The translations under genes were made by a program, and so were the position numbers. Below the pieces are notes generated by a model. That model was not told the origin of the DNA, searched no databases, and was given only the letters and a program-made list of their open reading frames with translations. A stretch of 64,000 nt of DNA from Desulfosarcina widdelii. GTDB taxonomy: Bacteria > Desulfobacterota > Desulfobacteria > Desulfobacterales > Desulfosarcinaceae. The first letter of the stretch is position 1, and every line of letters starts with the position of its first letter. Below, in pieces: positions 18,312 through 27,488 of the stretch. The stretch spans positions 434,001 to 498,000 of the forward strand of contig NZ_AP021875.1 in the NCBI RefSeq assembly GCF_009688965.1, read 5' to 3'.

Positions 18312-20468
18312 TCAGTATTTTTCAATTTTCCAAAGGCCGTCGTCATCGCGGATGAAATAGACATAGTATGTTATGCTGACTATTTGGCCGTCAATATCAT
18401 GATCCTGCCGGATGCGGTATTTCGCCCCGCCTTCAATACAGTTGATCATGCTTATATTCTGCATCTGGCCGGCAAGCGTCGGTAAATTATCGCCCAAGGC
18501 GTGATAAATGGCACGATATTTATCATGAAAACGCTCATGATGCGCCTCCAAGGCGAGTTCAATATCGCCGGATATCAACGCCGTTTTCATACCCGACCAT
18601 TTCTGCTGAAGCAAGGCATCGATTTCATCCGTGTTTACCACCACTATCGCCATGGTGTCGGTGTAGGCAACCGTTTCGCGGACCGCCTCGGCAGTCAGAT
18701 AGGTGATTCCTTTTTCAGTCATACGAAGTTGATATTCGTCCGGTTCGATCTCCATCAATTCCTCGGGCGTTTCTCCAATATAAGACAAGGTAGCATCTTC
18801 AATGCTGAATGTGCCGTTGATCTGCAATGTGGCCTCGAGAGGTGAACTGCCGGACTCGATGTTGGACACCAGTCGGATGTAATGCTCGGGGATGTCGGCG
18901 GTGACCGTGGAGGTAGTGGTTTCTGATTGCCCGTTGATGTCGGTCGCCATTACCGTGATGGTATTCTCTCCATCCTTCAGAGGCAGATGATTGAATACAA
19001 ATTGGTTGCCGTAGACCGTGGCCACCTCGCCATTGACGGTGATGCCGGTCTCACTGCCGGTGCTGTTGTCAAATGTGCCCAGCACGAGCACATCCGGGCG
19101 GTTCACTACGGATGCATCCACCGGCGAGAGGATTTGAAGACTGATGGGGGAGCGAATGGCAATTGTCACCGCACTGCTCATGGTCCCCCCGGCACCGCTG
19201 GCCGATATGGTGTAAGTCGTGTCCTCGGCGGGCGATACGGAAATCGAGCCGGATGGATCGACAATGCCGATGTCCGGCTGGATGACGCAGGATTGTGCAT
19301 GGGACGACGTCCAGCTGAGGATCGCCTTTTCTCCAGGGGTGATCGTCGTCGGCGTGGCCGTGATTTCAACCGTGGGAAGGGGAGGCGTGACGGTGATGGT
19401 TGCCTCGGCTGTCGTCGTGCCACCGGCACCGGCCGCAGCAATTTGATAGGTTGTGGTTTCTTCGGGGGACACCGGCATTGAACCGGAGGGCTCGACCTGA
19501 CCGAAGTCTGGGTCGATAGCACACGTTTCAGCAAATTCCGAGGTCCAGGTCAGTGTCGCAGTACCACCTTGAACGATCTCCTGTGGATCGACGGACAGGG
19601 TCACCGTTGGTTCAGGATGGGTTACCGCAACCAGGACCGACGCGGAAGCGCTTCCCCCCGATCCGGTTGCCGAAATGGTATAGGTCGTTGTTTCTGTCGG
19701 AAAAACAGACAATTCCCCCTGCAATTCCACCGCACCGACATCCGGATCGATCCGGCATGAATCGGCGTTGGTCGAGGACCACTGCAGCACTGCCGACGCT
19801 CCGAAAATGATTTCGCCGGGCCGAACGGTCAGGTCGACGGTCGGCACCGGCCGGTTGACCGTAACGGCAGCCGTCGCCGATGTGCTGCCGCCAGGCCCGG
19901 TGGCCGTAAGGGTGTACGTTGTTGTCGTGTCCGGTGAAATCGTCAACGATCCGTTCGTTGCAACGGAGCCGATGTTCGGTTCGATATGGCAGGTGTCCGC
20001 ATGGGTGGTGGCCCAGGCAAGGATGATGGCCGATCCGGACATTATGGTTTCAGGGGTTGCCGAGAAATCCACCGTGGGCAGTGGTGCTGCGGACGAATCA
20101 TGAATGACAATGGAGATCGATGCGCCCGGTGATCCAAACAGAAACACCCGTAAACGGTTGTGACGATGCAGTTTGATTCTCCTGGTAAGCGTATCTTCTT
20201 GTGAATGGAAAAACCGCTTAAGAGGGAATCGCCTGTGGTTGAGGACGATGAATCCCGTTCGGGGTGGGCGGCCGGATAGGTTTTTCCTTACCTCGAGGAA
20301 CGCCTCTGGTGAATCGTCCGCGCGAAAGGAATGTTTGGAGTAATGAAACCGCCAGCCATTGATCGATAAATCACCGGTTTCGTGAATCACGGCTGCCCCG
20401 GAATCCGCTGGTCCGATGACAAGCAAAAAGAGTATCGACAGGAAAAAAAGTGTGGATGATTTGTGCAT
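18312..20468 (-). CDS. Exported protein with four tandem Ig-like repeats
   Basis: 718 residues. Signal peptide 1-25. An N-terminal ~100-residue domain precedes four 78-residue repeats at about 131-208, 209-286, 287-364 and 365-442. Each reads P.PTV.....P..I..G....L.W.s..A..C.I.P..G.v...G...v.P..tTtY...a.g.gG, with one Cys at repeat position ~30. A Big/Ig-like region follows (~455-540: SPVDASVVNRPDVLVLGTFD..., GENTITVMATD), then an unknown C-terminal domain ending FIRDDDGLWKIEKY. No sorting motif is visible. First gene of the exported-protein operon; adhesin or surface scaffold is a guess. Confidence 0.7.
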   Translation of the reverse strand: MHKSSTLFFLSILFLLVIGPADSGAAVIHETGDLSINGWRFHYSKHSFRADDSPEAFLEVRKNLSGRPPRTGFIVLNHRRFPLKRFFHSQEDTLTRRIKLHRHNRLRVFLFGSPGASISIVIHDSSAAPLPTVDFSATPETIMSGSAIILAWATTHADTCHIEPNIGSVATNGSLTISPDTTTTYTLTATGPGGSTSATAAVTVNRPVPTVDLTVRPGEIIFGASAVLQWSSTNADSCRIDPDVGAVELQGELSVFPTETTTYTISATGSGGSASASVLVAVTHPEPTVTLSVDPQEIVQGGTATLTWTSEFAETCAIDPDFGQVEPSGSMPVSPEETTTYQIAAAGAGGTTTAEATITVTPPLPTVEITATPTTITPGEKAILSWTSSHAQSCVIQPDIGIVDPSGSISVSPAEDTTYTISASGAGGTMSSAVTIAIRSPISLQILSPVDASVVNRPDVLVLGTFDNSTGSETGITVNGEVATVYGNQFVFNHLPLKDGENTITVMATDINGQSETTTSTVTADIPEHYIRLVSNIESGSSPLEATLQINGTFSIEDATLSYIGETPEELMEIEPDEYQLRMTEKGITYLTAEAVRETVAYTDTMAIVVVNTDEIDALLQQKWSGMKTALISGDIELALEAHHERFHDKYRAIYHALGDNLPTLAGQMQNISMINCIEGGAKYRIRQDHDIDGQIVSITYYVYFIRDDDGLWKIEKY

Positions 20469-20838
20469 GCTCCCCCCGGTTGATTCGGTGGATGGAGGTG
20501 TATCCTAATTCGGACACCCGTGGTCTACGATTCTGCACGCTTCGAGCTGAAAGAGATGCCGATGCGCACGGTGGTGCCTGTGTTTCGGTGCAGTTCGAGG
20601 TCGAGTGGAACGGGGAACCAACGAAGATCAGGTGAGATTCGGCTCTTTTGTGCGGGCAATCTATGACTGGATATATCCAGCAAATTGAATGCCACCAGGC
20701 GGCTGAAAAGGCGCTTTTCCCGTTAGGTAAGTTAAATCCTTGATAGTTTGGTAAAAAATCAATATATAGGTCAAATCAACCGTTGGTGGAAATGACCTTC
20801 TATCAGTCAACCTCAAACCTGTTCGGTGATATTGCATC
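20469..20838. other. Divergent promoter region
   Basis: Separates the minus-strand exported-protein operon from the APS kinase gene. AT-rich around 20735-20790 but I could not pick a convincing -35/-10 pair. No gene or repeat recognised. Confidence 0.4.
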
Positions 20839-22560
20839 ATGAATGATTTCCAGAAAAGCGACCCCGATTTCCATGGTGGAAAACAGATCGATCTGCTCGT
20901 GGATCCGGAGCGATCGGCGATACTCAAGAAGTTGTCCATGGATCTGCCCAGCATTACCCTTGACGACCGTCAACTGTGCGACTTCGAACTGCTCACCACC
21001 GGAGCGTTTTCTCCGCTGACCGGCTTCATGACCCGCAGCAATTACGAGTCCGTCCTGGATCGCATGAAGCTGCAGGACGGCACGCTGTGGCCGATTCCCA
21101 TCTGCCTGGATGTTTCGGAAACGGCGGCCAAAAATCTGGAGGCCGGGCAATCCATCGCCATTCGGGACCCCGAGGGATTTCTGCTGGCCGTCATGCATGT
21201 GGAAGACATCTGGACGCCGGACAAGGAAAAAGAGGCCTCTCTGCTTTACGGGACAACCGAGCAGAGCCATCCGGGCGTTTATCATCTGTTTCATCACACC
21301 GGAGAGACATATGTCGGCGGTGCTCTCGAAGTGATGAACCTGCCGCTGCATTATGATTTCAGGCAGCTGCGGATGACGCCCTCGGAGGTGCGGGGCCTGT
21401 TCAAGAAATTGGGATGGCATCACATCGTCGGTTTTCATACCACCAACACCATGCACCGGCCGGAACACGAGCTGGCCATCCGTGCCATGCGCAAAAGCAA
21501 GGCCAATCTGCTTTTGATGCCCGGCGTGGGGATCAGCGGTCCCGGTGATTTCGATTACTATACCCGCGTACGCTGCTATCGCCATGTCCTCGGGTATTTT
21601 CCCCCCGAATCGGCAACAATGACGCTTCTGCCGATTTTTTCGCGGTTGGCCGGGCCAAAGGACGCGCTTTTACAGAGTATTGTGGCCAGAAATTACGGCT
21701 GCACCCATTTTATTGTCGGACACCAGCATGGCGACCCCGGCTGCCACAATGGCGCGACACCGTTTTACGACAGCAGCGAAACCTGGAACACTGTGCACGC
21801 GTTGGCAAAGGAGGTCGGTGTCGCCGATATCCCCTGCGGCGAACTGGTGTATCAGCCTTTTGAAGACACCTTCAGCCCCAAGGACGAGATTCCCGAAGGC
21901 ACCGAGGTCGTCAGTCTGACCAGTCTGGACATTCGGGACCGTATCCGCAGCGGACGGAAAATTCCCCGCTGGGTTACGTTCCCCGAGGTTGTGGGCGAAC
22001 TGAAAAAGGCCTATCCGCCGCCCTCCAAACAGGGGTTTACCGTCTTTTTCACCGGCCTTTCCGGTGCCGGCAAGTCCACCATTGCCCGCGTGCTGTACGC
22101 CAAGATGCTGGAGATCGGCAAGCGGCCGGTTACACTCCTGGACGGCGACATCGTCCGCCAGAACCTTTCCAACGAACTGACCTTTTCCAAGGAGCATCGG
22201 GACATCAACGTCCGGCGCATCGGGTTCGTGGCCAGCGAAATCACCAAGAACCGGGGCGTTGCCATTTGCGCGCCCATTGCCCCGTACGCAGTCACCCGGG
22301 CGGAAATTCGGGCCAATATCGAAGCCTGCGGCGGATTCATCGAAGTTCACGTGGCCACGCCCCTGGAGGTTTGTGAAAAGCGCGACCGCAAGGGCATGTA
22401 TGCCAAGGCCCGGGCCGGCCTGATCAAAGGCTATACGGGGATTGACGACCCGTACGAAATCCCCGAGGCGCCGGAGGTGCGCGTCAATACCAGCGATAAA
22501 TCGCCTGACGAGGCGGCTCAGGAGATATTGATTTATTTGGGGCAGAAGCGATTTATATAG
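20839..22560 (+). CDS. APS kinase with N-terminal ATP-sulfurylase-like domain
   Basis: 573 residues. Residues ~15-390 follow ATP sulfurylase (LCDFELLTTGAFSPLTGFM and onward), but its signature motifs are changed. The usual QxRNP-xHxxH reads HTTNTMHRPEH (residues 200-210), losing the sulfate-binding Gln and Arg and the HxxH spacing, and the usual GRDHAGPG reads GHQHGDPG. Residues ~395-573 are a normal APS kinase: FTGLSGAGKST P-loop (406-414), LDGDIVRQNLS, RDINVRRIGFVA. APS kinase makes PAPS, the sulfate donor for sulfotransferases. I infer the kinase is active and the sulfurylase domain is probably not. Database names such as bifunctional SAT/APS kinase may mislead. Confidence 0.85.
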   Translation: MNDFQKSDPDFHGGKQIDLLVDPERSAILKKLSMDLPSITLDDRQLCDFELLTTGAFSPLTGFMTRSNYESVLDRMKLQDGTLWPIPICLDVSETAAKNLEAGQSIAIRDPEGFLLAVMHVEDIWTPDKEKEASLLYGTTEQSHPGVYHLFHHTGETYVGGALEVMNLPLHYDFRQLRMTPSEVRGLFKKLGWHHIVGFHTTNTMHRPEHELAIRAMRKSKANLLLMPGVGISGPGDFDYYTRVRCYRHVLGYFPPESATMTLLPIFSRLAGPKDALLQSIVARNYGCTHFIVGHQHGDPGCHNGATPFYDSSETWNTVHALAKEVGVADIPCGELVYQPFEDTFSPKDEIPEGTEVVSLTSLDIRDRIRSGRKIPRWVTFPEVVGELKKAYPPPSKQGFTVFFTGLSGAGKSTIARVLYAKMLEIGKRPVTLLDGDIVRQNLSNELTFSKEHRDINVRRIGFVASEITKNRGVAICAPIAPYAVTRAEIRANIEACGGFIEVHVATPLEVCEKRDRKGMYAKARAGLIKGYTGIDDPYEIPEAPEVRVNTSDKSPDEAAQEILIYLGQKRFI

Positions 22561-22725
22561 TGCCCACCCAGAAATGGCCAAGCCAATTTCACCCTAGGCC
22601 GATATCTTTGTTGCACGAAAAATTTTATCCTCGAAATATGAACTATATGACTGCGGTAAAACCCGAGCTAAAATTGGTCGTGCGCCTCGATCTCGACCAA
22701 ATTTGCCTATTTCTGGAAGGGCACT
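22559..22725. mobile_element. Small MITE-like element with inverted ends
   Basis: Left end AGTGCCCACCCAGAAATGGC pairs with right end (reverse complement AGTGCCCTTCCAGAAATAGG) at about 19 of 24 positions. Length ~167 bp, no coding capacity. The left end supplies the last two bases of the APS kinase stop codon. A left-end-like sequence also follows the rmlD stop (9490-9509) without a matching right end. Confidence 0.5.
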
Positions 22726-22927
22726 GTAACCGTTGTCTGGCCACAAAAGGCATCTTTCGGCCCAGACCGGCGTTCTCGATCGGTTGAAATCCTCGAAGTA
22801 GCGCTGCTACGCCTGCGGTTTCAACCTCGTTGTGGCCTTGGTCTAAGCCAAAATCTACCATCTGTGGATAGACACGAAGACAACAAACCCAACGAACTCG
22901 ACAAACACAGCGAACCCAAAAAACCCA
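22726..22927. other. Spacer before galE
   Basis: No gene. Around 22880-22925 lies an AAC-rich stretch (ACCCAACGAACTC, AACACAGCGAACCC) resembling the reverse complement of the G-rich repeats. The galE start codon follows directly and lacks a clear ribosome site. Confidence 0.4.
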
Positions 22928-23926
22928 ATGAACTCAACGTTACCCCATAGAAAGAGAACGATTCTGGTTGTTGGCGGGGCCGGTTACATCGGCTCGCACA
23001 TGGTGCGGCAGTTGAACAAAGCCAAGCACGCGGTCGTAACCCTGGACAATTTGTCCACCGGGAATCGTCGGCTCATCGGCGATGGAGAATTCGTGGAAGG
23101 AGACCTGGGCGATGCCGACCTGTTGAACCGCCTGTTCGGCACGCATGCCATCGATGCGGTGATGCACTTTGCTGCCTTTTCCCAGGTTGGCGAATCCATG
23201 CATCAACCGTTGAAATATTACCAAAACAATATTGCAGCAACGGTCACGTTGCTCGACGCCATGGTGCGCCATAACGTCAAACACTTCATTTTTTCATCCA
23301 CGGCAGCCGTTTACGGAGAGCCGGAATCGGTTCCCATCGCCGAGGAGCATCCCTGCAAGCCCACCAATCCATATGGCAATACCAAGCTGGCGGTGGAACG
23401 CATGTTGGCCGATTGCGACGCCGCCCATGGTTTAACGTATACGGCCCTGCGGTATTTCAATGCGGCCGGCGCCGACGGGTCCGGCGAAATCGGTGAAATG
23501 CACGATCCGGAAACGCACCTGATCCCCATTGTCTTGCAGGCGGCTGCCGGCCAAAGGGACTGCATCCAGGTATTCGGTACGGACTATCCTACCACGGATG
23601 GTACCTGCATCCGGGATTATGTGCATGTCAACGACCTGGCCCAGGCCCACCTGCTGGCCCTGGATGCTCTGCTGGAAGGTGCCGGGAGTGCCGTCTACAA
23701 TCTTGGCAGCAGCAAAGGATATTCGGTGAGGGAGGTGATCGAAAAAGCCGAAGCGGTCACCGGACGGAATATCCCTGTCAAGGAAGCCCCCCGTCGCGCT
23801 GGAGACCCGGCTATCCTGATCGCCAGTTCCGACCGAATCAAGAAGGAACTTGGTTGGATGTCGGTTTATGACAACCTTGAAGCGATTATTGAAACCGCAT
23901 GGAACTGGCACGTCTCAAGGACTTGA
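22928..23926 (+). CDS. galE: UDP-glucose 4-epimerase
   Basis: 332 residues, usual length. Interconverts UDP-glucose and UDP-galactose with bound NAD. TILVVGGAGYIGSHMVRQLN is the nucleotide loop; HFAAFSQVGESM, FSSTAAVYGEP, NPYGNTKLAVERML (YxxxK) and ALRYFNAAGAD are the family motifs, with DGTCIRDYVHVNDLAQAHLL near the C-terminus. ATG at 22928 comes out of an AAC-rich repeat without a Shine-Dalgarno; the Rossmann strand starts only ~10 residues later, so a later start is unlikely. Supplies galactose nucleotides for the polysaccharide pathway. Confidence 0.93.
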   Translation: MNSTLPHRKRTILVVGGAGYIGSHMVRQLNKAKHAVVTLDNLSTGNRRLIGDGEFVEGDLGDADLLNRLFGTHAIDAVMHFAAFSQVGESMHQPLKYYQNNIAATVTLLDAMVRHNVKHFIFSSTAAVYGEPESVPIAEEHPCKPTNPYGNTKLAVERMLADCDAAHGLTYTALRYFNAAGADGSGEIGEMHDPETHLIPIVLQAAAGQRDCIQVFGTDYPTTDGTCIRDYVHVNDLAQAHLLALDALLEGAGSAVYNLGSSKGYSVREVIEKAEAVTGRNIPVKEAPRRAGDPAILIASSDRIKKELGWMSVYDNLEAIIETAWNWHVSRT

Positions 23927-24028
23927 GTCGGAATGTTTTTTTTGAGATAATTATAGGTAGTATCGATCCGAGACATAAAGCGTATTTAACCTGCCGGACA
24001 CCGGAAAACCATTATACGGAGAGGTTGT

Positions 24029-26311
24029 ATGAATCCAAAATTGAATCGAATCGCGTTCATCCTGCTGGCCCTGGCACTTGTTATGATCGGATGCTCGTCA
24101 GACGAAGAGAAAAAAGATGCCCATTTTAGCAAGGGGGTCAGCTACTACGAAAAGGGGGAATACAAGAGTGCCGAACTGGAGTTTCGCAATGCCATCCAGA
24201 TCGATCCGGAGTTTGTCGATGCCTACGAGCAGCTGGGGGAGACCTATTTAAAGCTCGGGGATCCCCGGGGCGCCTTCAGAGAGTTCAGCATGGTGGCCAA
24301 GCTGGATCCGGAAAACACCAACGCGGCCCTCAAACTGGCCACTTTTTACATGCTGGGCAAAAAAACCGATGAATCGCGGGAAAAAGTGGAGGCGGTCCTT
24401 GAAAAGCAGCCCAACAATATCGAGGCCCTGTTCCTGATGGCCGGACTTTATGATCTGGAGAAAAATTTATACGAGGCGGCCAGGGTCTTCGAAAAGATCT
24501 TGGACATAGACAGCAAGCAGACTCGCGCTTATATGGGATTGGCAAGAATATATGCCCGCCAGGGGAAATTCGACGAAGCTGAATCCCAGTTGATGAGCGC
24601 CGTCCATCTGGCACCCAACGAGATCAAACCGCGATTGGAACTGGTTCGATTTTACACCAGCCGCAAAGCCTTTGACGAAGCCCAGGCGCAGATCGAAAAA
24701 GCGATTGAATTGAATCCGGGCAACGCGGAACTGTATATCATTTTAGGCAACTTTTTCTTTCAGACGAAAAGACCCGAGGATGCCGAGTCTGCCTATCTCA
24801 AGGCGATCGAGATCAAGCCCGACGACATCAAGCCTTACATGGTCGCAGCCGGGTACTATACCAATACGGACAATGCCGAAAAAGCGCTGGCCATGTATGA
24901 GAAGGCCTTGTCGGTCAAACCCGACGATATCAACATTATGACGACCATGGCCGGTTTTTTCCTGAAGCAGAAAGAGTTGGAAAAGGCCGAGCAATACCTG
25001 GCAAAAGTACTCGAGGCCCGGCCCCAATTTTTCCCTGCACGGATGATGAAAGGGGAGATTGCCGCCTTCAAAAAAGACTTTACCGAAGCCATCGGTATTT
25101 TCGATCAGCTCATCAAAGAGGAGCCGAACGCTTCCCGCGCCTATTACCTCAAGGGGTTTGCCCATCTTGGAAAAGGTGAGGTGCAGATCGCCAAAACCGC
25201 CCTGGCCAAATCCGTGGAACTCAATCCGAAGTCCGTAAGAGCCAAAATGCTGCTTGGCGAGATCGCGTTGAAAGAACGGGATTTTGAAAAGGCGCAGCAG
25301 GAGAGCGCCGAAGTCCTGGCACTGCATCCGAAAAATTACCGAGCCCGGATGATGCTGGGCAATGCCCTGATGGGGCAGGGGAAAACGGCCGAAGCTGAAG
25401 TGGCTTTCAAAACCCTGATTGAAGAACAGCCGGACAACCCGGTCGGCTATTATCGGCTGGGGCTGTTGAAACGAGGTGAAAAAGCCTATGACGCGGCATT
25501 GGAAAATTTCAATACGGCGCTCTCGCTGAATCCCATGCTGATGGATGTTTTTACCAACATCGTATTGGTACATGGCGCCAGAAAGGAGTTGGACGTCGCT
25601 CTGGAAAAGTGCGACGCGCAACTGGAAAAAGTTGGCGATTCCGACGTCCATCGGGCCATCATCAACAATTTGAAAGGCGGCATTCTGCTGGCAAAAAAGG
25701 ATGTCACAGCAGCGGAAACCGCCTTTCAGTCCGCCATAGAAGCCAACCCTAATTTCATGCCGCCTTACTATGCATTGGCAAAAATTTATCTTTCCAGCAA
25801 ACAGCCGCAAAAAGCCATCGACCAATATACGGCCATCCTGGCCAAAAACCCGGATCAGGCCGGACCGCATATGCTTTTGGGGACCATATACGATATGCAA
25901 AAGCGTTATGATATGTCCGAAAAGCATTATCGCAGCGCATTGGAGATCAACCCCCAATTCGCTCCGGCGGCCAACAACCTGGCCTACCTGCTCTCCACAA
26001 ACGAGGCAAAGATCGACGAAGCCCTTAAATACGCTCAAATCGCCAAAGAGAAGCTGCCCGACGACCCGAGTGTAATGGACACACTTGGCTGGATTTATTA
26101 TAAAAAGGGTCTGTACGGAAACGCGGTCCAGGAATTTTCGGAAAGCATCGAAAAACTGCCCGAAAACGCGACCGTGCAATACCATATGGGAGCCGCGTTG
26201 TTTAAGAAGGGCGACAAGGATCGCGCCAAGTCCTACCTGGAGAAGGCACTGGCGCTGAGTGCCGATTTTGACGGAGCCGACGACGCGCGTCGCATGCTGT
26301 CGGAGATATAG
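24029..26311 (+). CDS. TPR-repeat lipoprotein (PrsT-like)
   Basis: 760 residues. Signal sequence with lipobox ending MIGC (Cys22), so probably anchored in the outer membrane. From residue ~30 to the end there are about twenty 34-residue tetratricopeptide units, e.g. AHFSKGVSYYEKGEYKSAEL and NPQFAPAANNLAYLLSTNEA. The overall form matches TPR lipoproteins of PEP-CTERM/exosortase polysaccharide loci (PrsT). GGAGAGG precedes the ATG. It heads a three-gene operon (spacers 19 and 9 bases) with a membrane coiled-coil protein and an ATPase, and may be the outer-membrane end of a secretion or assembly machine. Confidence 0.85.
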   Translation: MNPKLNRIAFILLALALVMIGCSSDEEKKDAHFSKGVSYYEKGEYKSAELEFRNAIQIDPEFVDAYEQLGETYLKLGDPRGAFREFSMVAKLDPENTNAALKLATFYMLGKKTDESREKVEAVLEKQPNNIEALFLMAGLYDLEKNLYEAARVFEKILDIDSKQTRAYMGLARIYARQGKFDEAESQLMSAVHLAPNEIKPRLELVRFYTSRKAFDEAQAQIEKAIELNPGNAELYIILGNFFFQTKRPEDAESAYLKAIEIKPDDIKPYMVAAGYYTNTDNAEKALAMYEKALSVKPDDINIMTTMAGFFLKQKELEKAEQYLAKVLEARPQFFPARMMKGEIAAFKKDFTEAIGIFDQLIKEEPNASRAYYLKGFAHLGKGEVQIAKTALAKSVELNPKSVRAKMLLGEIALKERDFEKAQQESAEVLALHPKNYRARMMLGNALMGQGKTAEAEVAFKTLIEEQPDNPVGYYRLGLLKRGEKAYDAALENFNTALSLNPMLMDVFTNIVLVHGARKELDVALEKCDAQLEKVGDSDVHRAIINNLKGGILLAKKDVTAAETAFQSAIEANPNFMPPYYALAKIYLSSKQPQKAIDQYTAILAKNPDQAGPHMLLGTIYDMQKRYDMSEKHYRSALEINPQFAPAANNLAYLLSTNEAKIDEALKYAQIAKEKLPDDPSVMDTLGWIYYKKGLYGNAVQEFSESIEKLPENATVQYHMGAALFKKGDKDRAKSYLEKALALSADFDGADDARRMLSEI

Positions 26312-26330
26312 CTTGTTGTAACGGTAACCC

Positions 26331-27479
26331 ATGCGCAATTTCCCTTTCAGAGCTTTGATCCTGTGCGTACTGCTGCCGCCTTTCGTCTATGTTTTTTCCA
26401 TACAGTTTTTGGAAAAAACCATCCAGGCCAGCTACGAAAAGAGCCTGGCGGAGGTGTATACGGGAGACACGCGGCCATTGTTCGACGGCAGTGTGCGTCT
26501 ACAGGATGCCATTCGTGAAAATGTCGGCGCGTTTATAGCCAGCCGCAAGCTGACCCACTGGGGGGTGCGTCTTTCGGTCAGCGTGAAGACCGCGGATGGA
26601 GATTTCCTCTATCCCTATGCCTATGACGGGTCCAGATCCGAACTCGATCCACCGGACAGTATCGCTGTGGCGCGGGAGAATTTCCGGCTGCTCAACGATG
26701 GTCTGGTTAAAACCGTCGAGGTGGAAATTGAACACAATACCCTGTTGTCCAACCTGATATTGTTGTCCTGTGTTGCTCTTTCCCTCATGGTTTTTATGGT
26801 CTTTTACCGGCGCGGCATCAAAATGATACGCCAGGAAGATCTTGCCAGGCAGCAAATTATCGACAATTTGTCCGATGAACGCCAGAAAAGTCTGGCGCAG
26901 CTCCAGGGTCTCGAAGATCAACGAAAGCTCCTTTCGGAAAGGGTCGAGCGGATGAAAACCGAGCTTGACCGGGAACGCCGAAAGGCCACCGCTGCCGAAG
27001 ATGAGATGATTGACGAACTGGTGGTGCTGGAAGAGAAAATCAGCGAGAATTTGGCACTGCAGGAAAGTCAACTCGATGAAATCGATACCTTGAAAGAGAA
27101 GATCCGGCAGTATGAAAAGGACAATGAAGCCAAAACACGGCAACGGTTAAAAGGTGTTGAGGCCATACGGAAGCGCTTCAACGCGCTGTATAAAAACACC
27201 GTTATTCATGAAAGGGCGATCGAAGGCTTTGTTGACCTGACCGACGAGATGAAAATCAAGGCGGAGGAGGTTATTCACCAGCTCAACGACGACCCCAAAA
27301 TGGTCCAGATCAAGCGAAAGGTGTTCGGCAAGAAAAATCGGGAAACGGTATTCGAGGTAATTTTTGCGTATAAAGGACGATTGTATTTTCGCAATATCGA
27401 CGGCAACCGTGTCGAGGTTCTGGTCGTGGGGACCAAACTGACACAGAATAAAGATCTATCTTTTTTGGATAAATTATAA
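26331..27479 (+). CDS. Inner-membrane coiled-coil protein, unknown function
   Basis: 382 residues. Helix 1 at 8-27 and helix 2 at 139-158 (LSNLILLSCVALSLMVFMVF) enclose a ~110-residue periplasmic region. A cytoplasmic coiled coil follows (~165-285, rich in Glu, Lys, Gln: DERQKSLAQLQGLEDQRKLL), then a compact C-terminal domain (~285-382, KRFNALYKNTVIHERAIEGF...). I know no family name. Placed 19 bases after the TPR lipoprotein and 9 bases before the ATPase gene, it is likely to connect these two across the inner membrane. Confidence 0.6.
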   Translation: MRNFPFRALILCVLLPPFVYVFSIQFLEKTIQASYEKSLAEVYTGDTRPLFDGSVRLQDAIRENVGAFIASRKLTHWGVRLSVSVKTADGDFLYPYAYDGSRSELDPPDSIAVARENFRLLNDGLVKTVEVEIEHNTLLSNLILLSCVALSLMVFMVFYRRGIKMIRQEDLARQQIIDNLSDERQKSLAQLQGLEDQRKLLSERVERMKTELDRERRKATAAEDEMIDELVVLEEKISENLALQESQLDEIDTLKEKIRQYEKDNEAKTRQRLKGVEAIRKRFNALYKNTVIHERAIEGFVDLTDEMKIKAEEVIHQLNDDPKMVQIKRKVFGKKNRETVFEVIFAYKGRLYFRNIDGNRVEVLVVGTKLTQNKDLSFLDKL

Positions 27480-27488
27480 TTTTTCGAA

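Noticed and set aside
21670-22581. Minus-strand open frame of about 300 codons
   Set aside because: Antisense to the APS kinase domain of the gene at 20839.
24743-26338. Minus-strand open frame of about 530 codons
   Set aside because: Antisense to the TPR lipoprotein; the composition reflects the TPR codons of the other strand.
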